A stretch of 5,721 bases of DNA from Acidobacteriota bacterium (GTDB taxonomy: Bacteria > Acidobacteriota > Aminicenantia > UBA2199): NCBI GenBank assembly GCA_028749105.1, contig JAQUQF010000125.1, forward strand, positions 1 through 5,721, given 5' to 3'. Every line of letters starts with the position of its first letter. Position 1 is the first letter of the stretch. Positions 5,101 through 5,721 of the stretch are shown here, piece after piece. The notes below the pieces were generated by a model that was given only the letters and a program-made list of their open reading frames with translations, did no database searches and was not told where the DNA came from. The position numbers and the translations under genes were made by a program.

Positions 5101-5138
5101 CCGTCCTTTTGGATTAGAATCCGCAGCAACAGCGAGGG
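5092..5138 (+). promoter_or_regulatory. Promoter and Shine-Dalgarno of the right-edge gene
   Basis: TTGCGC (5092-5097, 3 of 6 matches to TTGACA), a 17-bp spacer, and TAGAAT (5115-5120, 5 of 6 matches to TATAAT). A leader of about 17 nt contains GAGGG (5134-5138), 5 nt before the ATG at 5144. The -35 overlaps the loop and stem of the leftward terminator hairpin. The Shine-Dalgarno is convincing; the -35 is weak. Confidence 0.55.
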
Positions 5139-5143
5139 TGTTC

Positions 5144-5721
5144 ATGAACTGTCCGCAATGCCAGTGCTATTGTCCGCCGGATGCCCGGGAATGTCCCTGC
5201 GGCTACCGCTTCCCGGTCGTTGAGGCGGCCAGGCCCTCGCCCTACTCCAGGCAGAAAAAAACAGTCCTTTCTTTCATCAGCGGCGCGGCTGGAACCCGAA
5301 GCAAGCTTTTTCGCCTGGGCTTTTTGATTTGCCTGCTCATCTGGGTCCTGACCCTGCTCTTTGACGACCGGCTGCCGCCCGAGTCCGCCATCCTGCCCCA
5401 GTTGTACGATGAGCCGCTGCAGACCGCCGGGGACCTTCCCGCCCCCTTCCGGGTCATGCGAAAAAAAATGACCTATGTCGTGACGCCGCTCTTCCACTAC
5501 GAGCTTTCCGGGCTGGTGGTCAGCCAGCACCGCAGCGACTCGTTCGGGGACATCACCCACCGGCACTGGCGCGATTACCTCAATATCAAGGACCTGTGCG
5601 TTGTCTGGGGGAGGAATATCCGCAGCGGCGTCTATCGCGAGATGAAGTTATGGAACAGCACATTCACTTGCATGTGCAAGTTTCCTGACGAAGAGACTGC
5701 CAGGCTGTTCTCCTGCAGCCA
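5144..5721 (+). CDS. Conserved protein of unknown function: zinc ribbon, membrane segment, soluble domain (cut by window edge)
   Basis: Function unknown. The frame is open from the ATG at 5144 to the window end (192 full codons, no stop). N-terminus: a Cys-rich zinc-ribbon-like module with Cys3, Cys6, Cys8, Cys10, Cys17, Cys19 (CPQC ... CPCGYRF). A basic linker (residues 34-57) is followed by one hydrophobic segment at about 58-73, then an acidic/proline-rich linker. From 109 comes a domain with MTYVVTPLFHYELSGLVVS, DITHRHWRDYLNIKDLCVVW and GVYREMKLWNSTFTCMCKF. The GLVVS...NIKDLCVVWG...GVY...TC pattern matches, from memory, a widespread family of hypothetical bacterial proteins. The membrane segment suggests a cytoplasmic zinc ribbon and an exported C-domain, or the reverse. 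GAGGG lies 5 nt before the start. A long antisense frame covers the same DNA but lacks family features. Confidence 0.82.
   Translation, partial: MNCPQCQCYCPPDARECPCGYRFPVVEAARPSPYSRQKKTVLSFISGAAGTRSKLFRLGFLICLLIWVLTLLFDDRLPPESAILPQLYDEPLQTAGDLPAPFRVMRKKMTYVVTPLFHYELSGLVVSQHRSDSFGDITHRHWRDYLNIKDLCVVWGRNIRSGVYREMKLWNSTFTCMCKFPDEETARLFSCS

Noticed and set aside
4135..5145. 336-codon leftward open frame through the HslR-like gene and the sirtuin
   Set aside because: Off-frame translation of the HslR-like gene plus antisense of the sirtuin, with Arg/Pro/Gly-rich shadow composition.
5114..5566. 150-codon leftward open frame at the right edge
   Set aside because: The rightward frame from 5144 has a Shine-Dalgarno, a zinc ribbon, a membrane segment and a conserved-looking domain. 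The leftward frame has none of these and would cross the rightward promoter.

Overview
This is a GC-rich (roughly 60% by eye) bacterial chromosome segment with no phage, transposon, CRISPR or RNA-gene signature. Gene density is high and intergenic gaps are short. The protein set (UvrD-type helicase, Pcm, DinB with a beta-clamp motif, Hsp15-like S4 protein) is ordinary for a free-living bacterium. A Pcm with a signal-like leader would fit a diderm. The heptamer repeats (GTGAAAA-like) and the overall look suggest a less-studied phylum, perhaps Acidobacteriota or Aminicenantota-like. That placement is a low-confidence guess and is not shown by the sequence.

Layout. Positions 1-674 (minus) hold the first 224 codons of a UvrD/PcrA-family helicase that runs off the left edge. 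It overlaps by 11 bp the end of pcm (664-1380, minus), an isoaspartyl methyltransferase with a hydrophobic N-terminal leader. Positions 1381-1566 carry the pcm promoter and a pair of inverted heptamer-repeat arrays. An EamA/DMT-type ten-helix transporter (1567-2460, minus) is followed by a 193-bp divergent promoter region. From there dinB (2654-3760) and a divergent sirtuin (3764-4615) run rightward, only 3 bp apart. A 28-bp convergent gap separates them from an Hsp15/HslR-like S4 protein (4644-5045, minus). A second divergent promoter region (5046-5143) leads into a conserved zinc-ribbon/membrane protein of unknown function (5144 to the right edge), which is open to the end of the window.

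How the genes fit together. Most encode damage repair or stress functions: DNA unwinding for repair (UvrD), repair of aged protein (Pcm), translesion synthesis (DinB), NAD-dependent deacylation (sirtuin) and rescue of stalled ribosomes (Hsp15-like). They are organised as at least two small transcription units, pcm-uvrD leftward and dinB-sirtuin rightward.

The most interesting regulatory observation is that pcm and dinB have near-consensus sigma70 promoters of identical geometry: -35, 17 bp, -10, 6 bp, ATG. This puts the predicted transcription start on the A of the start codon, so both are predicted to be leaderless mRNAs. The HslR-like gene has a perfect TATAAT 7 bp before an ATG. The transporter and the right-edge gene instead have Shine-Dalgarno leaders. 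The dinB promoter also contains an 18-bp imperfect palindrome between its -35 and -10 that could be a repressor operator. I see no clearly novel multi-gene system; the least understood elements are the right-edge protein family, the exported-looking Pcm, and the heptamer repeats that shape the dinB/sirtuin junction.
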